Assembly: GCF_013385175.1 (NCBI RefSeq)
Contig: NZ_JABZEO010000017.1
Coordinates: 1 to 63,388 of the forward strand
Length of the DNA stretch: 63,388 nt
Origin: Allochromatium humboldtianum
Lineage (GTDB): Bacteria; Pseudomonadota; Gammaproteobacteria; Chromatiales; Chromatiaceae
Direction: 5' to 3'
The notes under the pieces are model-generated. The model did not search any database, was not told the origin of the DNA, and saw nothing but the letters and a program-made list of their open reading frames with translations. This document shows positions 44,694-56,270 of the stretch, in pieces. Position 1 is the first letter of the stretch, and each line of letters starts with the position of its first letter. The position numbers were made by a program, and so were the translations under genes.

Positions 44694-45578
44694 TCACCGT
44701 CCGGGACTGGCTCTCAGCCTCTCGGCCAGACGTGCGCCCATCTGGGCCGGTGAGCGCACGGTCAGCACGCCGGCCGCCTCCAGCGCCGCATACTTGCCCT
44801 CGGCCGTGCCCGCGCCGCCGGTGACGATGGCGCCCGCATGTCCCATGCGCTTGCCCGCCGGCGCCGTGACACCGGCGATATAGGCCACCACCGGCTTGCT
44901 GATCTCGGTCCGGATGACCTCGGCGGCCGCCTCCTCGGCCTCGCCGCCGATCTCGCCGACCAGGATGATGCCCTCGGTCTGGGGATCGCGCTCGAACAGG
45001 CGCAGACAGTCGATGAAATCCAATCCATGGATCGGATCGCCGCCGATGCCGACACAGGTGCTCTGGCCCAGACCGGCCTGGGTGGTCTGATAGACCGCCT
45101 CATAGGTCAGGGTGCCCGAGCGCGAGACGATGCCGACCCGCCCCGACTGGTGGATGTGGCCCGGCATGATGCCGATCTTGCATGCGCCCGGAGTGATGAC
45201 ACCCGGACAGTTAGGACCGATCAGCACCGCTTCCGTCCCGGCGAGCGCCGCCTTGACCCGCAGCATGTCGAGCACCGGAATACCCTCGGTGATGCAGACG
45301 ATGACCCGGATTCCGGCATCGGCCGCTTCCAGGATGGCATCGGCGGCAAAGCGCGCCGGCACATAGATCATGCTGGCATCCGCGCCCGTTTCGCGCACCG
45401 CATCGCTCACGGTATCGAACACCGGCCGGTCGAGATGGCGCTGTCCGCCCTTGCCGGGCGTCACGCCGCCGACCAGGTTGGTGCCATAGGCGATGGCCTG
45501 CTCGCTGTGGAACGTCCCCTGCTTGCCGGTGAAGCCCTGACAGATGACGCGCGTCTTGGCGTCGACCAGGATGCTCAT
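44694..45578 (-). CDS. sucD: Succinyl-CoA synthetase alpha subunit
   Basis: A 294-residue TCA-cycle subunit. It begins [24 protein letters not shown] (CoA-binding), has [12 protein letters not shown] and [10 protein letters not shown], and the phosphorylated His in [10 protein letters not shown] near the end. With SucC it interconverts succinyl-CoA and succinate with formation of ATP or GTP. The ATG overlaps the sucC stop by four bases. Confidence 0.96.
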   Translation of the reverse strand: MSILVDAKTRVICQGFTGKQGTFHSEQAIAYGTNLVGGVTPGKGGQRHLDRPVFDTVSDAVRETGADASMIYVPARFAADAILEAADAGIRVIVCITEGIPVLDMLRVKAALAGTEAVLIGPNCPGVITPGACKIGIMPGHIHQSGRVGIVSRSGTLTYEAVYQTTQAGLGQSTCVGIGGDPIHGLDFIDCLRLFERDPQTEGIILVGEIGGEAEEAAAEVIRTEISKPVVAYIAGVTAPAGKRMGHAGAIVTGGAGTAEGKYAALEAAGVLTVRSPAQMGARLAERLRASPGR

Positions 45579-46783
45579 GCGCGGCCCTCCCCTTGCACGA
45601 TGTTCGATGATGCGCCGCTGCCACGCCGCGCGGCTTCGACCGCCAGCGTCGCGGCCGCGTCGAGTTCGCTGGCCGTCTCCAGCGCCAGACCGCTGTCGGC
45701 GAGCAGTTGCAGCCCCTGGGGCGCATTGGTGCCTTCCAGGCGCACCACGATCGGCACCGAGACCCCGACCTCGCGCACCGCCTGGATGATGCCCTCGGCG
45801 ATCAGGTCGCAGCGCACGATGCCGCCGAAGATGTTGACCAGGATGGAGGCGACCTTGGGGTCGGAGAGAATCAGCTTGAACGCCTCGGCCACGCGCGCCG
45901 CCGTCGCCCCGCCGCCGACATCAAGGAAGTTGGCCGGCCGTCCGCCCTGGAGCTTGATCAGATCCATGGTCGCCATCGCCAGCCCGGCCCCATTGACCAT
46001 ACAGCCGATGTTGCCGTCGAGACTGATGTAGTTGAGATCGTGCGCCCGCGCCGCCGCCTCGCGCGGGTCTTCCTGACTCGGGTCGCGCAGCGCGGCGAGT
46101 GCCGGATGACGCATGAGCGCGTTGTCGTCGAGCGTGATCTTGGCATCGAGCGCCAGCAGCTCGCCGGTGTCGGTGACGACCAGCGGATTGATCTCGATCA
46201 GACTGGCGTCCGTGTCGACGAAGAGCCGATAGAGTCCATCCATCAGCGTGCCGAGCGCCTGGATCTGGGCCTCGTCCAGGCCCAGCCCGAAGCCGAGCCG
46301 ACGCGCCTTGTAAGGCTGGAAGCCGACCACCGGATGCATCTGAACCCTGAGGATTCGCTCGGGCGTCTCGGCCGCCACCGTCTCGATGTCCATGCCGCCG
46401 GCCGCCGAGGCGACGAACAGCAACCGCTCGCTGGCACGATCGACCAGCAGGCTCAGATAGAGTTCGCGCTCGATCGTCGTCGGGCGCTCGATCAGGACCG
46501 AGCCGACCGGCAGCCCGTCCGGCCCGCTCTGGAGCGTGACGAGCCGCGAGCCGAGCAGACGGCGCGTCTCGCACTCGGCCTGCTCGGGACTGTCGACCAG
46601 CACCACGCCCCCAGCCTTGCCGCGACCGCCACTGTGGATCTGGGCCTTGACCGCCCAGCGCGTACCGCCGAGCTGGGTGCAGGCCTCGCGCACCGCCTCG
46701 GGACGCTCGACCAGGACTCCATCCGGGACCGCGAGTCCGCGCTCCCGCAACAACTGTTTGGCTTGAAATTCGTGTAGGTTCAT
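45575..46783 (-). CDS. sucC: Succinyl-CoA synthetase beta subunit
   Basis: A 402-residue ATP-grasp subunit. [20 protein letters not shown] is the usual start; [35 protein letters not shown] and [15 protein letters not shown] are conserved. It has a Gly-rich loop [10 protein letters not shown]. It is divergent from pilS, with 142 bases between the start codons in which promoters for both directions must lie. Confidence 0.96.
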   Translation of the reverse strand: MNLHEFQAKQLLRERGLAVPDGVLVERPEAVREACTQLGGTRWAVKAQIHSGGRGKAGGVVLVDSPEQAECETRRLLGSRLVTLQSGPDGLPVGSVLIERPTTIERELYLSLLVDRASERLLFVASAAGGMDIETVAAETPERILRVQMHPVVGFQPYKARRLGFGLGLDEAQIQALGTLMDGLYRLFVDTDASLIEINPLVVTDTGELLALDAKITLDDNALMRHPALAALRDPSQEDPREAAARAHDLNYISLDGNIGCMVNGAGLAMATMDLIKLQGGRPANFLDVGGGATAARVAEAFKLILSDPKVASILVNIFGGIVRCDLIAEGIIQAVREVGVSVPIVVRLEGTNAPQGLQLLADSGLALETASELDAAATLAVEAARRGSGASSNIVQGEGRA

Positions 46784-46925
46784 TCGGCTCGACCGTGAAT
46801 GAGGCGCGCGATCCCCGGAGGCGATCGGCGAAACGGCTGGGTCGGCGCATAATACAATCGAATGCCCGTCGCGTCTGGCGGGTCTGGTCTTTCTCGATCG
46901 CGCGCCCTTGGCCCACCCAACCCCG

Positions 46926-48506
46926 ATGGATGCCCAACCCGGAACCGAATCCGCCTATCCGAGCTGGAGCGCTCTGCGCTGGCTCTTTCTCTTCCGGCTG
47001 CTGATGGTCGTCGGTCTGGTGCTGGCCTTTTCGCCCGCTGCCAGCGATCCGGCGCTCGCCCGCTCCGACAACCAGCTCGCCTGGAACGTGCTGGTGGTCT
47101 ATGCGGTGCTGGTGCTGCTCAGCGGTCTGGGACTCTCGCTACGCCGCCCGTCGCGGATCAGTCAGGTCCAGCTCGCCATCTTCACCGACATTCTCGTCTA
47201 CACCGCGCTCATGCACACCGCCGGCGGCGTCACCAGCGGACTGGGCATCCTGCTCGCCGTCGCGGTGGCCGCCGGCGCGCTCATGCTGGAGGGACGGCTG
47301 TCGCTGCTGTTCGCCGCCTTGGCCTCGCTGGCCGTCATCAGCGAGCAGATCTACAGCGCCATGCTCGGCGGCAGTCGGGCGATCTCCTTCACCCAGGCCG
47401 GCCTGCTGGGGCTGCTCTTCTTCACCGTCGCCCTGCTGGCCCATGTGCTCTACCGGCGGGTGCGCTCGGCCGAGGCATTGGCCGCGAGGCGTCAGGTCGA
47501 CATCGACGACCTCTCGCAACTCAACGAATTCATCATCCAGAGCATCGGCACCGGCATCCTGGTCGCCGATTGCGAGCGACGGCTGAGACTGATCAATGCC
47601 GCCGCGCTGAAACTGCTCGGCGTGCGGCGCGTCAGGCCCGGCACCGCGCTCCATGAACTCTCCGCCGAACTCAACCACTGGCTCGCCGGTCAGGTCCGCG
47701 CCGACCAACCGCGCGAGGGGCGTCTGGCCATCGCCGACCGCGAGATTCGGGTCTCGCTCAAACGACTGGGCGGCGATCGTGTCACCGGGGCCGTCGTCTA
47801 TCTGTGCGACAGCCAGGAGGCCGAGCGCGAGGCCCAGCAGATCAAGCTCGCCTCGCTCGGCACCCTGACGGCCAGCATCGCGCACAACATCCGCAATCCG
47901 CTGAGCGCCATCAGTCACGCCGGTCAGCTCCTCTCTGAAGGCCCGACCCTGTCGGATGAGGACCGGCATCTGCTCGACATCGTCCAGCGCAACAGCGCGC
48001 GCATCGAGGAGACGGTGCGCAGCGTGCTCCAGCTCTCGCGCGGCAATCAGATCGAGCCGCGCCCGATCGAGCTGGCGGCCTGGACCCAGTCCTTCGCCGA
48101 TGACTTCCGCGAACAGCATGGACTCGACGACGCCAGACTCCAGGTGCGGATCGAGTCGCGTCCGCTCGACGTCGAGACCGATCCGCGTCATCTGCATCAG
48201 ATCCTGGCCAACCTGTGCGAGAACGCACTCGTCCACGGACACAGACCCGACGAACCCGCACGCATCCAACTGCGGCTGAGTCGACGCGACGAGCCGGACG
48301 GGATCTGTCTGGAGGTCCGGGACGCGGGACCGGGGATCGATCCGGCGACCGCGCGCGACATCTTCAACCCCTTCTTCACCACCAAGAGCCAGGGCACCGG
48401 ACTCGGACTCTACATCGCGCGCGAGCTGGCCGAATCCAATGGCATTCGCTTGATCCATACCGCCGCCAAGCCGCATGGCAGCCGTTTCGTCCTGACCTTC
48501 GGTTAG
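46926..48506 (+). CDS. pilS: Sensor histidine kinase, PilS-type
   Basis: A 526-residue membrane kinase. About six N-terminal hydrophobic helices span residues 15-180 ([35 protein letters not shown]-like segments), a PAS domain follows ([26 protein letters not shown]), then HisKA with the phosphorylated His320 in [20 protein letters not shown] and the ATPase domain with [32 protein letters not shown]. The residue after His is Asn, where PilS and most HisKA kinases have Glu. The ATG at 46926 was preferred over a TTG at 46908. It is about 34 kb away from pilR. Confidence 0.85.
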   Translation: MDAQPGTESAYPSWSALRWLFLFRLLMVVGLVLAFSPAASDPALARSDNQLAWNVLVVYAVLVLLSGLGLSLRRPSRISQVQLAIFTDILVYTALMHTAGGVTSGLGILLAVAVAAGALMLEGRLSLLFAALASLAVISEQIYSAMLGGSRAISFTQAGLLGLLFFTVALLAHVLYRRVRSAEALAARRQVDIDDLSQLNEFIIQSIGTGILVADCERRLRLINAAALKLLGVRRVRPGTALHELSAELNHWLAGQVRADQPREGRLAIADREIRVSLKRLGGDRVTGAVVYLCDSQEAEREAQQIKLASLGTLTASIAHNIRNPLSAISHAGQLLSEGPTLSDEDRHLLDIVQRNSARIEETVRSVLQLSRGNQIEPRPIELAAWTQSFADDFREQHGLDDARLQVRIESRPLDVETDPRHLHQILANLCENALVHGHRPDEPARIQLRLSRRDEPDGICLEVRDAGPGIDPATARDIFNPFFTTKSQGTGLGLYIARELAESNGIRLIHTAAKPHGSRFVLTFG

Positions 48507-48539
48507 GCCGGTCTCGCCGGTCACGGTTTCATGGTGGAC

Positions 48540-48559
48540 GCCCGAATCCGGGCGTTTTA
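48540..48559 (+). terminator. Intrinsic terminator after pilS
   Basis: CGCCCG and CGGGCG form a six-pair GC stem around AATC, followed by TTTTA. It lies 34 bases after the pilS stop and 45 bases before the glgP start, so the two genes are likely separate transcripts. Confidence 0.65.
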
Positions 48560-48604
48560 GAGTTCGCGGCGAACTCCCCCGCCCAAGACCGACGAGAGGA
48601 CACC

Positions 48605-51118
<2,514 letters not shown>

Positions 51119-51621
51119 CGCCATGCGATCCGGCGGCCGATCGGACCGCCGGTCGATGCTCGCATTCGACTTGAAGATCAATCATTTGAACTGTTGGGAA
51201 CGGCATTGCACGCGCACGGAAACGCGGGTGGTCAAAAGTGGTTTGTGTGAACCCGATCACAGTTTAGAATACGACCATTCGATGACGACGAGCAGGGATC
51301 ACCAGGACGATGCTCAGCCGCATCCAGGAACCGACCTCCGGGCCTTGCAGTCCTCCGGATGCCATACACAGACATGGAATCCGGGGGGCGCGCGTGCGAG
51401 CATCCGGCCCCCTTCGGTCGCCGACCTTCGCTCACTCGGGCGAATCCCCTGTTCGGGATAGTCGATAGACCCGCTTCAACCACCCCGGCGATTCGGACGC
51501 GCCGGGTGTCTCTCGGCACGAGCGAGCCGGACGGGCGCTGGAGGCGCGCAGTCCGTTCGGAGCACTCACGGAACCCTGTCGAAGGTCCGCGCGGATCATC
51601 GATACAAAATGGAGTGTCACC
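51119..51621. other. Non-coding stretch between glgP and the PIN-domain gene
   Basis: About 500 bases with no convincing gene on either strand; open frames here are Arg/Pro/Ser-rich and lack family character. I looked for a VapB-type antitoxin in front of the PIN protein and found none. A weak promoter-like stretch (TTTAGAATAC near 51265) may serve the downstream genes. Nothing else was recognised. Confidence 0.4.
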
Positions 51622-52056
51622 ATGCAACCACAGCCCAAGACTCTGTTCGACGTCAGTGTGCTGATCGATGCCCTGACCAACGACGAGCACCCCGCGCCCG
51701 AATCCTCAGCCGCCCTGACGCTGGCGGCCAATGGCCATATCACCGGCTATGTCTGTGCCTCGACGATCGAATCGCTCCACGATCACCTTACGCGCACCCA
51801 CGGTCATCTGGGCGCGAACGCCAAACTGAACGAATTGCGCGCCATGCTCGAGATCGCTCCGGTCGACGCCGAGGTGATCGACGCGGCCATGGGACTGGGC
51901 TGGCGCTATTTCGACGATGCGCTGCTCCATGAGTGCGCCCGCGTCAACGGGCTCGATCATGTGGTCTCGCTCAACGCGCCCGACTTCGACGAGGCCACGC
52001 TGCCCGTACTCGCCCCAGGCGAGCTGCTCCGCCAAGTCCGGTCGGCGGCCGCCTGA
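51622..52056 (+). CDS. PIN-domain ribonuclease (VapC-like), without visible antitoxin
   Basis: A 144-residue PIN protein: LFDVSVLIDAL with the first acidic residue, TIESLHDHLTRTHG with the second, and a C-terminal EVIDAAMGLGWRYFDDALLHECARVNGLDHVVSLNAPDF with the last acidic pair. Such enzymes cut RNA and are usually paired with a small antitoxin just upstream, which is not seen. The GGAG before the ATG is good. Confidence 0.75.
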   Translation: MQPQPKTLFDVSVLIDALTNDEHPAPESSAALTLAANGHITGYVCASTIESLHDHLTRTHGHLGANAKLNELRAMLEIAPVDAEVIDAAMGLGWRYFDDALLHECARVNGLDHVVSLNAPDFDEATLPVLAPGELLRQVRSAAA

Positions 52057-52169
52057 AACCTGTACGCACGCCGCCGGGCGACGCCTCATGGGCGGTCCGG
52101 CGGTCTCATCACATACCTCGATCAGGCTGAGAGGCCTGATCTTTCCTCCTCCGGATCGAGCGTCGATCC

Positions 52170-52445
52170 GTGACTGCACGTCAAGAACTCTATGCCTACG
52201 AGGAGCAACGCCGTATGCCGTATGTGACGACTGTTGAACAAGCGGGGATCGAGAAGGGGTTGCAGCAGGGTGTGCAGCAGGGCGAAGCTAGAACGCTGCT
52301 GCGTCTGCTCGATCGAAGATTCGGTCCCGAAGCGGCGCAAAGGCACCGTGAGCGCATTGAAACCGCCGAATCGCCCATGAGGCCGTGTGCCTGTGACGCC
52401 CGCCAACTGATCGCGGCCATCCGCGATGCACTGGGTTTGAGATGA
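52170..52445 (+). pseudogene. C-terminal fragment of an Rpn-family nuclease/transposase (DUF4351-like tail)
   Basis: The frame reads LYAYEEQRRMPYVTTVEQAG, then IEKGLQQGVQQGEARTLLRL, then LLDRRFGPEAAQRHRERIE, which is the characteristic end of Rpn/YhgA-type PD-(D/E)XK proteins: a 'MPYVTS.E..GIEKGLQQG' linker and a DUF4351 tail. The nuclease domain is absent upstream, and the last residues depart from the pattern. It is a truncated remnant rather than a small gene, although it may still be translated. Confidence 0.65.
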
Positions 52446-52491
52446 CGATGAATCCCTACATACACTCTGATCCATGCCGAGCGCTTCACCC

Positions 52492-53265
52492 ATGAAAGCC
52501 GTCATCCTCGCCGGCGGGCTGGGCACCCGCATCGTCGAGGAATCGCATCTGCGGCCCAAGCCCATGATCGAGATCGGCGGGATGCCGATCCTGTGGCACA
52601 TCATGAAGCTCTATGCCCATCACGGCGTGACCGACTTCGTCGTCTGCTGCGGCTACAAGGGCTACATCATCAAGGAATACTTCGCCAATTACTTCCTGCA
52701 CATGTCGGACGTCACCATCGATCTGGCGAACAACCGACTCGAAGTCCACCAGCATCAGGCCGAACCCTGGCGAGTGACGCTGGTCGACACCGGCGCCGAG
52801 ACCCAGACCGGCGGGCGTCTGAAACGGGTCGCGGCCTATCTGCGCGATCAGGAGGCGTTCTGCTTCACCTATGGCGACGGGCTGAGCGATGTCGACATCC
52901 GGGCGCTCATCACCTTCCATCGTGAACATGGACGCTGGGCGACCGTCACTGCCGTGCCCGCGCCTGGGCGGTATGGCGCCATCGAGCGAGCGGGGTCGAC
53001 CGTCACCGGTTTCATCGAAAAGCCGCTTGGCGGGGATGGGCTGATCAACGGCGGTTTCTTCGTGCTCTCGCCGCGCTGTATCGAACTCATCGCCGATGAC
53101 CGGACCAGTTGGGAGGTCGACACGCTGCCCAAGCTCAGTGCTCAAGGACAGCTCATGGCGTTTGAGCACCAGGGGTTCTGGCAGCCGATGGATACGTTAC
53201 GCGACAAGAACCATCTCGAATCCCTGTGGGCCTCGGGCCGGGCGCCCTGGAAGTGCTGGACATGA
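52492..53265 (+). CDS. rfbF: Glucose-1-phosphate cytidylyltransferase
   Basis: A 257-residue nucleotidyltransferase making CDP-glucose. MKAVILAGGLGTRIVEESHLRPKPMIEIGG is the family start, which is why the ATG at 52492 was chosen over one at 52474. YGDGLSDVDIRALI and GFIEKPLGGDGLINGGFFVL are conserved; the final MDTLRDKNHLESLW is typical of RfbF. Its stop overlaps the start of rfbG by four bases. First gene of the polysaccharide region. Confidence 0.95.
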   Translation: MKAVILAGGLGTRIVEESHLRPKPMIEIGGMPILWHIMKLYAHHGVTDFVVCCGYKGYIIKEYFANYFLHMSDVTIDLANNRLEVHQHQAEPWRVTLVDTGAETQTGGRLKRVAAYLRDQEAFCFTYGDGLSDVDIRALITFHREHGRWATVTAVPAPGRYGAIERAGSTVTGFIEKPLGGDGLINGGFFVLSPRCIELIADDRTSWEVDTLPKLSAQGQLMAFEHQGFWQPMDTLRDKNHLESLWASGRAPWKCWT

Positions 53266-54314
53266 AGCCTGAGTTTTGGCGACGGCGTCGCGTCTTCATC
53301 ACCGGACACACCGGCTTCAAGGGCGGCTGGCTGGCGCTCCGGCTGGCCGAGCTTGGGACCGAGGTCCACGGCTATGCGCTCGAACCGCCGACTACGCCCA
53401 ATCTGTTCACCGTCGCGCGTCTGGCCGAGTGTCTGTCGGGGCATGTCATCGGCGACGTGCGCGATCCGGCGGCTCTAAATCGAGCCATCCTGGACGCCGC
53501 ACCCGAGATCGTCTTCCATCTCGCCGCGCAACCGCTGGTGCGCGCGGGCTATGCCGATCCGGTTGCGACCTATGCCGTCAATGTCATGGGGACCGTGCAT
53601 CTGCTGGAGGCCGTGCGCCGGTGTCCGAGCGTGCGGGCCGTGGTCGTGGTAACGACCGACAAATGCTATGACAATCGCGAATGGGTCTGGCCCTATCGCG
53701 AAAACGATCGGCTCGGCGGCCATGACCCTTACTCCAGCAGCAAGGCGGCTGCCGAACTGGTGACACAGGCGTATCGGAGCGCCTTTCTCGCTGCGGACGG
53801 TATCCAGATCGCCAGTGTGCGCGCCGGCAACGTCATCGGCGGCGGCGACTGGGCGCGGGATCGGCTGATCCCGGATGTGCTGCGCGCGCTCGATGCCGGT
53901 GAGGCGGTGCGCCTGCGCGCGCCCCGGTCGATCCGGCCCTGGCAGCATGTGCTCGAACCGCTCGCCGGCTATCTGAGTCTGGCCGAGCGCCTTCAGGCCC
54001 AAGAGGTCGGGATGGCGACGGCCTGGAACTTCGGCCCGGATCCGGGCGACGTCTGGCCGGTGGAACAGGTCGTGCGCCGGCTGTGCGAACGCACTCAGGG
54101 ACGTTGGCAATCCGATCCCGATCCGGGACCGCGCGAATCGGTGCGCCTCGATCTCGACAGCACCCAGGCGCGCACCCGGCTCGGCTGGCGTCCGCGCTGG
54201 AGCCTGAGTCAGGCCCTGGAGCGCACGCTCGACTGGCATCGAGCTTGGCGCGCGGGAGCCGATATGCAGGTTGTCACCCGCGAGCAGATCCGCGATTATC
54301 AATCTATGATTTGA
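53262..54314 (+). CDS. rfbG: CDP-glucose 4,6-dehydratase
   Basis: A 350-residue short-chain-type enzyme that turns CDP-glucose into CDP-4-keto-6-deoxyglucose. It has the NAD-binding start FITGHTGFKGGWLALRLAELG, VTTDKCYDNREWVWPYREND, and the catalytic DPYSSSKAAAELVTQAYR with Tyr and Lys. RAGNVIGGGDWARDRLIPD and RPWQHVLEPLAGYL are hallmarks of RfbG. Coupled to rfbF by ATGA. Confidence 0.95.
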   Translation: MKPEFWRRRRVFITGHTGFKGGWLALRLAELGTEVHGYALEPPTTPNLFTVARLAECLSGHVIGDVRDPAALNRAILDAAPEIVFHLAAQPLVRAGYADPVATYAVNVMGTVHLLEAVRRCPSVRAVVVVTTDKCYDNREWVWPYRENDRLGGHDPYSSSKAAAELVTQAYRSAFLAADGIQIASVRAGNVIGGGDWARDRLIPDVLRALDAGEAVRLRAPRSIRPWQHVLEPLAGYLSLAERLQAQEVGMATAWNFGPDPGDVWPVEQVVRRLCERTQGRWQSDPDPGPRESVRLDLDSTQARTRLGWRPRWSLSQALERTLDWHRAWRAGADMQVVTREQIRDYQSMI

Positions 54315-54338
54315 CCTTGGCCTCACCCCTAATTACGA

Positions 54339-54944
54339 GTGAAAGAGCGTTTTTGTTTTCAGCCGACCGCGCTCGACGGTGTCGTCGTCGTCGAGCGCAG
54401 GCCGATCGTCGATGAGCGCGGCTGGTTCGAGCGGCTGTTCTGTGCGCGTGAACTGGAATCGCTGACGGGCGGTAAGCCGATCGTGCAGATCAACCGCAGT
54501 CTGACCCACCGACGTGGGGCTGCGCGTGGATTGCACTACCAGCGACCGCCGCACGCCGAGATCAAGATCGTCACCTGTCTGCGCGGCGAGATCTTCGATG
54601 TCGCGGTCGATCTGCGTGCCGGTTCGCCGACTTTTCTCCAGTGGCATGGCGAGCGGCTCAGTGCTGGTGATGGGCGGATGCTGGGGATTCCCGAGGGCTG
54701 TGCACATGGCTTCCAGGCGCTGAGCGATGACGCTGAACTGTTCTATCTGAATACAGCTGAGTATGCTCCTGCGAGCGAAGCTGGACTGCATCCCGAGGAT
54801 CCCCGACTCGCAATTGCTTGGCCCCTGGCGATCACGGCGCTCTCCCCTCGCGACCGCGTGCATGCGTTGATTGGCGCCTCATTCGAGGGACTTCAACTGG
54901 AAATGAACAGGACCGGCAACACGATCGCTGATGATGAACCATAG
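54339..54944 (+). CDS. dTDP-4-dehydrorhamnose 3,5-epimerase-like enzyme (RmlC fold)
   Basis: A 201-residue cupin-type epimerase: PIVDERGWFERLF, RSLTHRRGAARGLHYQRPPHAEIK with the catalytic His, GEIFDVAVDLRAGSPTF and IPEGCAHGFQALSDDAELFY. In this context it probably acts on a CDP-4-keto-6-deoxyhexose made by rfbG rather than on dTDP sugars. Start is GTG at 54339, 24 bases after the rfbG stop. It is the last gene with clearly GC-rich codon use; from here composition begins to change. Confidence 0.85.
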   Translation: MKERFCFQPTALDGVVVVERRPIVDERGWFERLFCARELESLTGGKPIVQINRSLTHRRGAARGLHYQRPPHAEIKIVTCLRGEIFDVAVDLRAGSPTFLQWHGERLSAGDGRMLGIPEGCAHGFQALSDDAELFYLNTAEYAPASEAGLHPEDPRLAIAWPLAITALSPRDRVHALIGASFEGLQLEMNRTGNTIADDEP

Positions 54945-54954
54945 ATGCTCAATT

Positions 54955-55398
54955 ATGCATATTGAAAATACAAAGCTTCATGATGTCGATTTCCATGCCT
55001 GGACTCAACAACAGGCCGATTTACTCAAAACGAGGAATTGGTCTGAAGTCGATATCGATGGTTTGATCGAAGAAATCGAAAGCATGGGCGCAAGAGAGCG
55101 AAGAGAGCTGATCAATCGACTGGCTGTGTTGCTGGCTCACTTACTGAAATGGCAGTATCAGCCGTCTTTTCGTGGTCGCAGTTGGCAGTTGACACTGAAA
55201 GAGCAACGTCGCCGATTGCAACGGTTGTTGCGAGAAAATCCCAGCTTGCAGGCACGCATTGCCGACTTCATCGAAGATGCTTATGGCGATGCAATCCTTT
55301 TGGCGGCTAAAGAAACTGGATTGGATGAAAACAGCTTTCCAAACAATTGTCCTTATTTGGAAAGCGAAATCTTGAACCCGGATTTTCATCCTAATTAG
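54955..55398 (+). CDS. DUF29 family protein
   Basis: A 147-residue protein: LHDVDFHAWTQQQADLLKTR, DIDGLIEEIESMGARERREL, LLAHLLKWQYQPSFRGRSW and TGLDENSFPNNCPY match DUF29, a small helical family common in phototrophic bacteria and cyanobacteria, function unknown. The ATG at 54955 gives the usual N-terminus; an ATG at 54931 would overlap the upstream gene. It is an unexpected guest among sugar genes and may have arrived with mobile DNA. Confidence 0.85.
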   Translation: MHIENTKLHDVDFHAWTQQQADLLKTRNWSEVDIDGLIEEIESMGARERRELINRLAVLLAHLLKWQYQPSFRGRSWQLTLKEQRRRLQRLLRENPSLQARIADFIEDAYGDAILLAAKETGLDENSFPNNCPYLESEILNPDFHPN

Positions 55399-55411
55399 AT
55401 CTGTGGCGGTC

Positions 55412-56251
55412 ATGAAGTCCCACATCGCCGTCACAGGTGCAACCGGTTTTCTTGGACGCCATGTCATCAAGTGCTTGCTCGATGCGGGCATCGATGCTGT
55501 TGCCACAGCGCGTACCCGGTCTGCGACGGTCAGCGGTTGTCGCTTCGTGTCCCTGGACATTGCCAATCCGCCGCTGGATGCTTTCGAGCGACTGGGTTCC
55601 CCGGAGGTGCTGATTCACTTGGCCTGGGACGGCCTGCCTAACTACCGTTCACACCATCACTTCGAGCAGGAACTGCCACGCCAGTACCGCTTCCTGAAAG
55701 GCCTGATCGAAGCCGGGCTACCGAAGCTTGTGGTGGCTGGCACCTGCTTTGAGTATGGTCTGCAAAGCGGGGAACTTTCAGAGCAGGCCCCAACAAACCC
55801 ATGTACAACTTATGGTTTTTCCAAGGATGCCCTGCGCCGTCAATTAGAGTATATTATGGCTGAAACCTCCACCAGCCTGACGTGGGCTAGACTGTTTTAT
55901 CTGTGGGGGGAAGGTCAGGCACCGGGATCGCTCTATGCACAAATCAGTGCGGCGGCTAACCGAGGCGATGCACGCTTTCCAATGTCGGGGGGCGAGCAGT
56001 TGCGTGACTATTTGCCAGTCTCGCAAGCCGCTGATTTGATGGTTCAGCTCGCCTTGCAGTCAGGTGGTGCAGGTGTACTGAATCTTTGTTCGGGTCAGCC
56101 AGTTTCGGTGCGGAGTTTAGTCGAACACTGGATCGTCGAGTATGACTGGAATATTATTCCAACCTTTGGGTGTTACCCCTACCCTGACTATGAACCGATG
56201 GCGTTCTGGGGCAGTGCAAGTCGTCTTATTAATTATCTGATTCAAGGTTAG
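55412..56251 (+). CDS. NAD-dependent epimerase/dehydratase (SDR family)
   Basis: A 279-residue extended SDR enzyme: nucleotide-binding IAVTGATGFLGRHVIK, LDIANPPLDAFERLGSPEVLIHLAW, catalytic TYGFSKDALRRQLEY with Tyr and Lys, and RDYLPVSQAADLMVQLAL, GVLNLCSGQPVSV. It could reduce the 4-keto group of the CDP-sugar after the RmlC-like enzyme, giving a CDP-6-deoxyhexose of unknown configuration. Start ATG at 55412 was preferred over GTG at 55403. Less GC-rich than rfbFG. Confidence 0.85.
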   Translation: MKSHIAVTGATGFLGRHVIKCLLDAGIDAVATARTRSATVSGCRFVSLDIANPPLDAFERLGSPEVLIHLAWDGLPNYRSHHHFEQELPRQYRFLKGLIEAGLPKLVVAGTCFEYGLQSGELSEQAPTNPCTTYGFSKDALRRQLEYIMAETSTSLTWARLFYLWGEGQAPGSLYAQISAAANRGDARFPMSGGEQLRDYLPVSQAADLMVQLALQSGGAGVLNLCSGQPVSVRSLVEHWIVEYDWNIIPTFGCYPYPDYEPMAFWGSASRLINYLIQG

Positions 56252-56270
56252 ATTAGCTGATTTTTTATAG

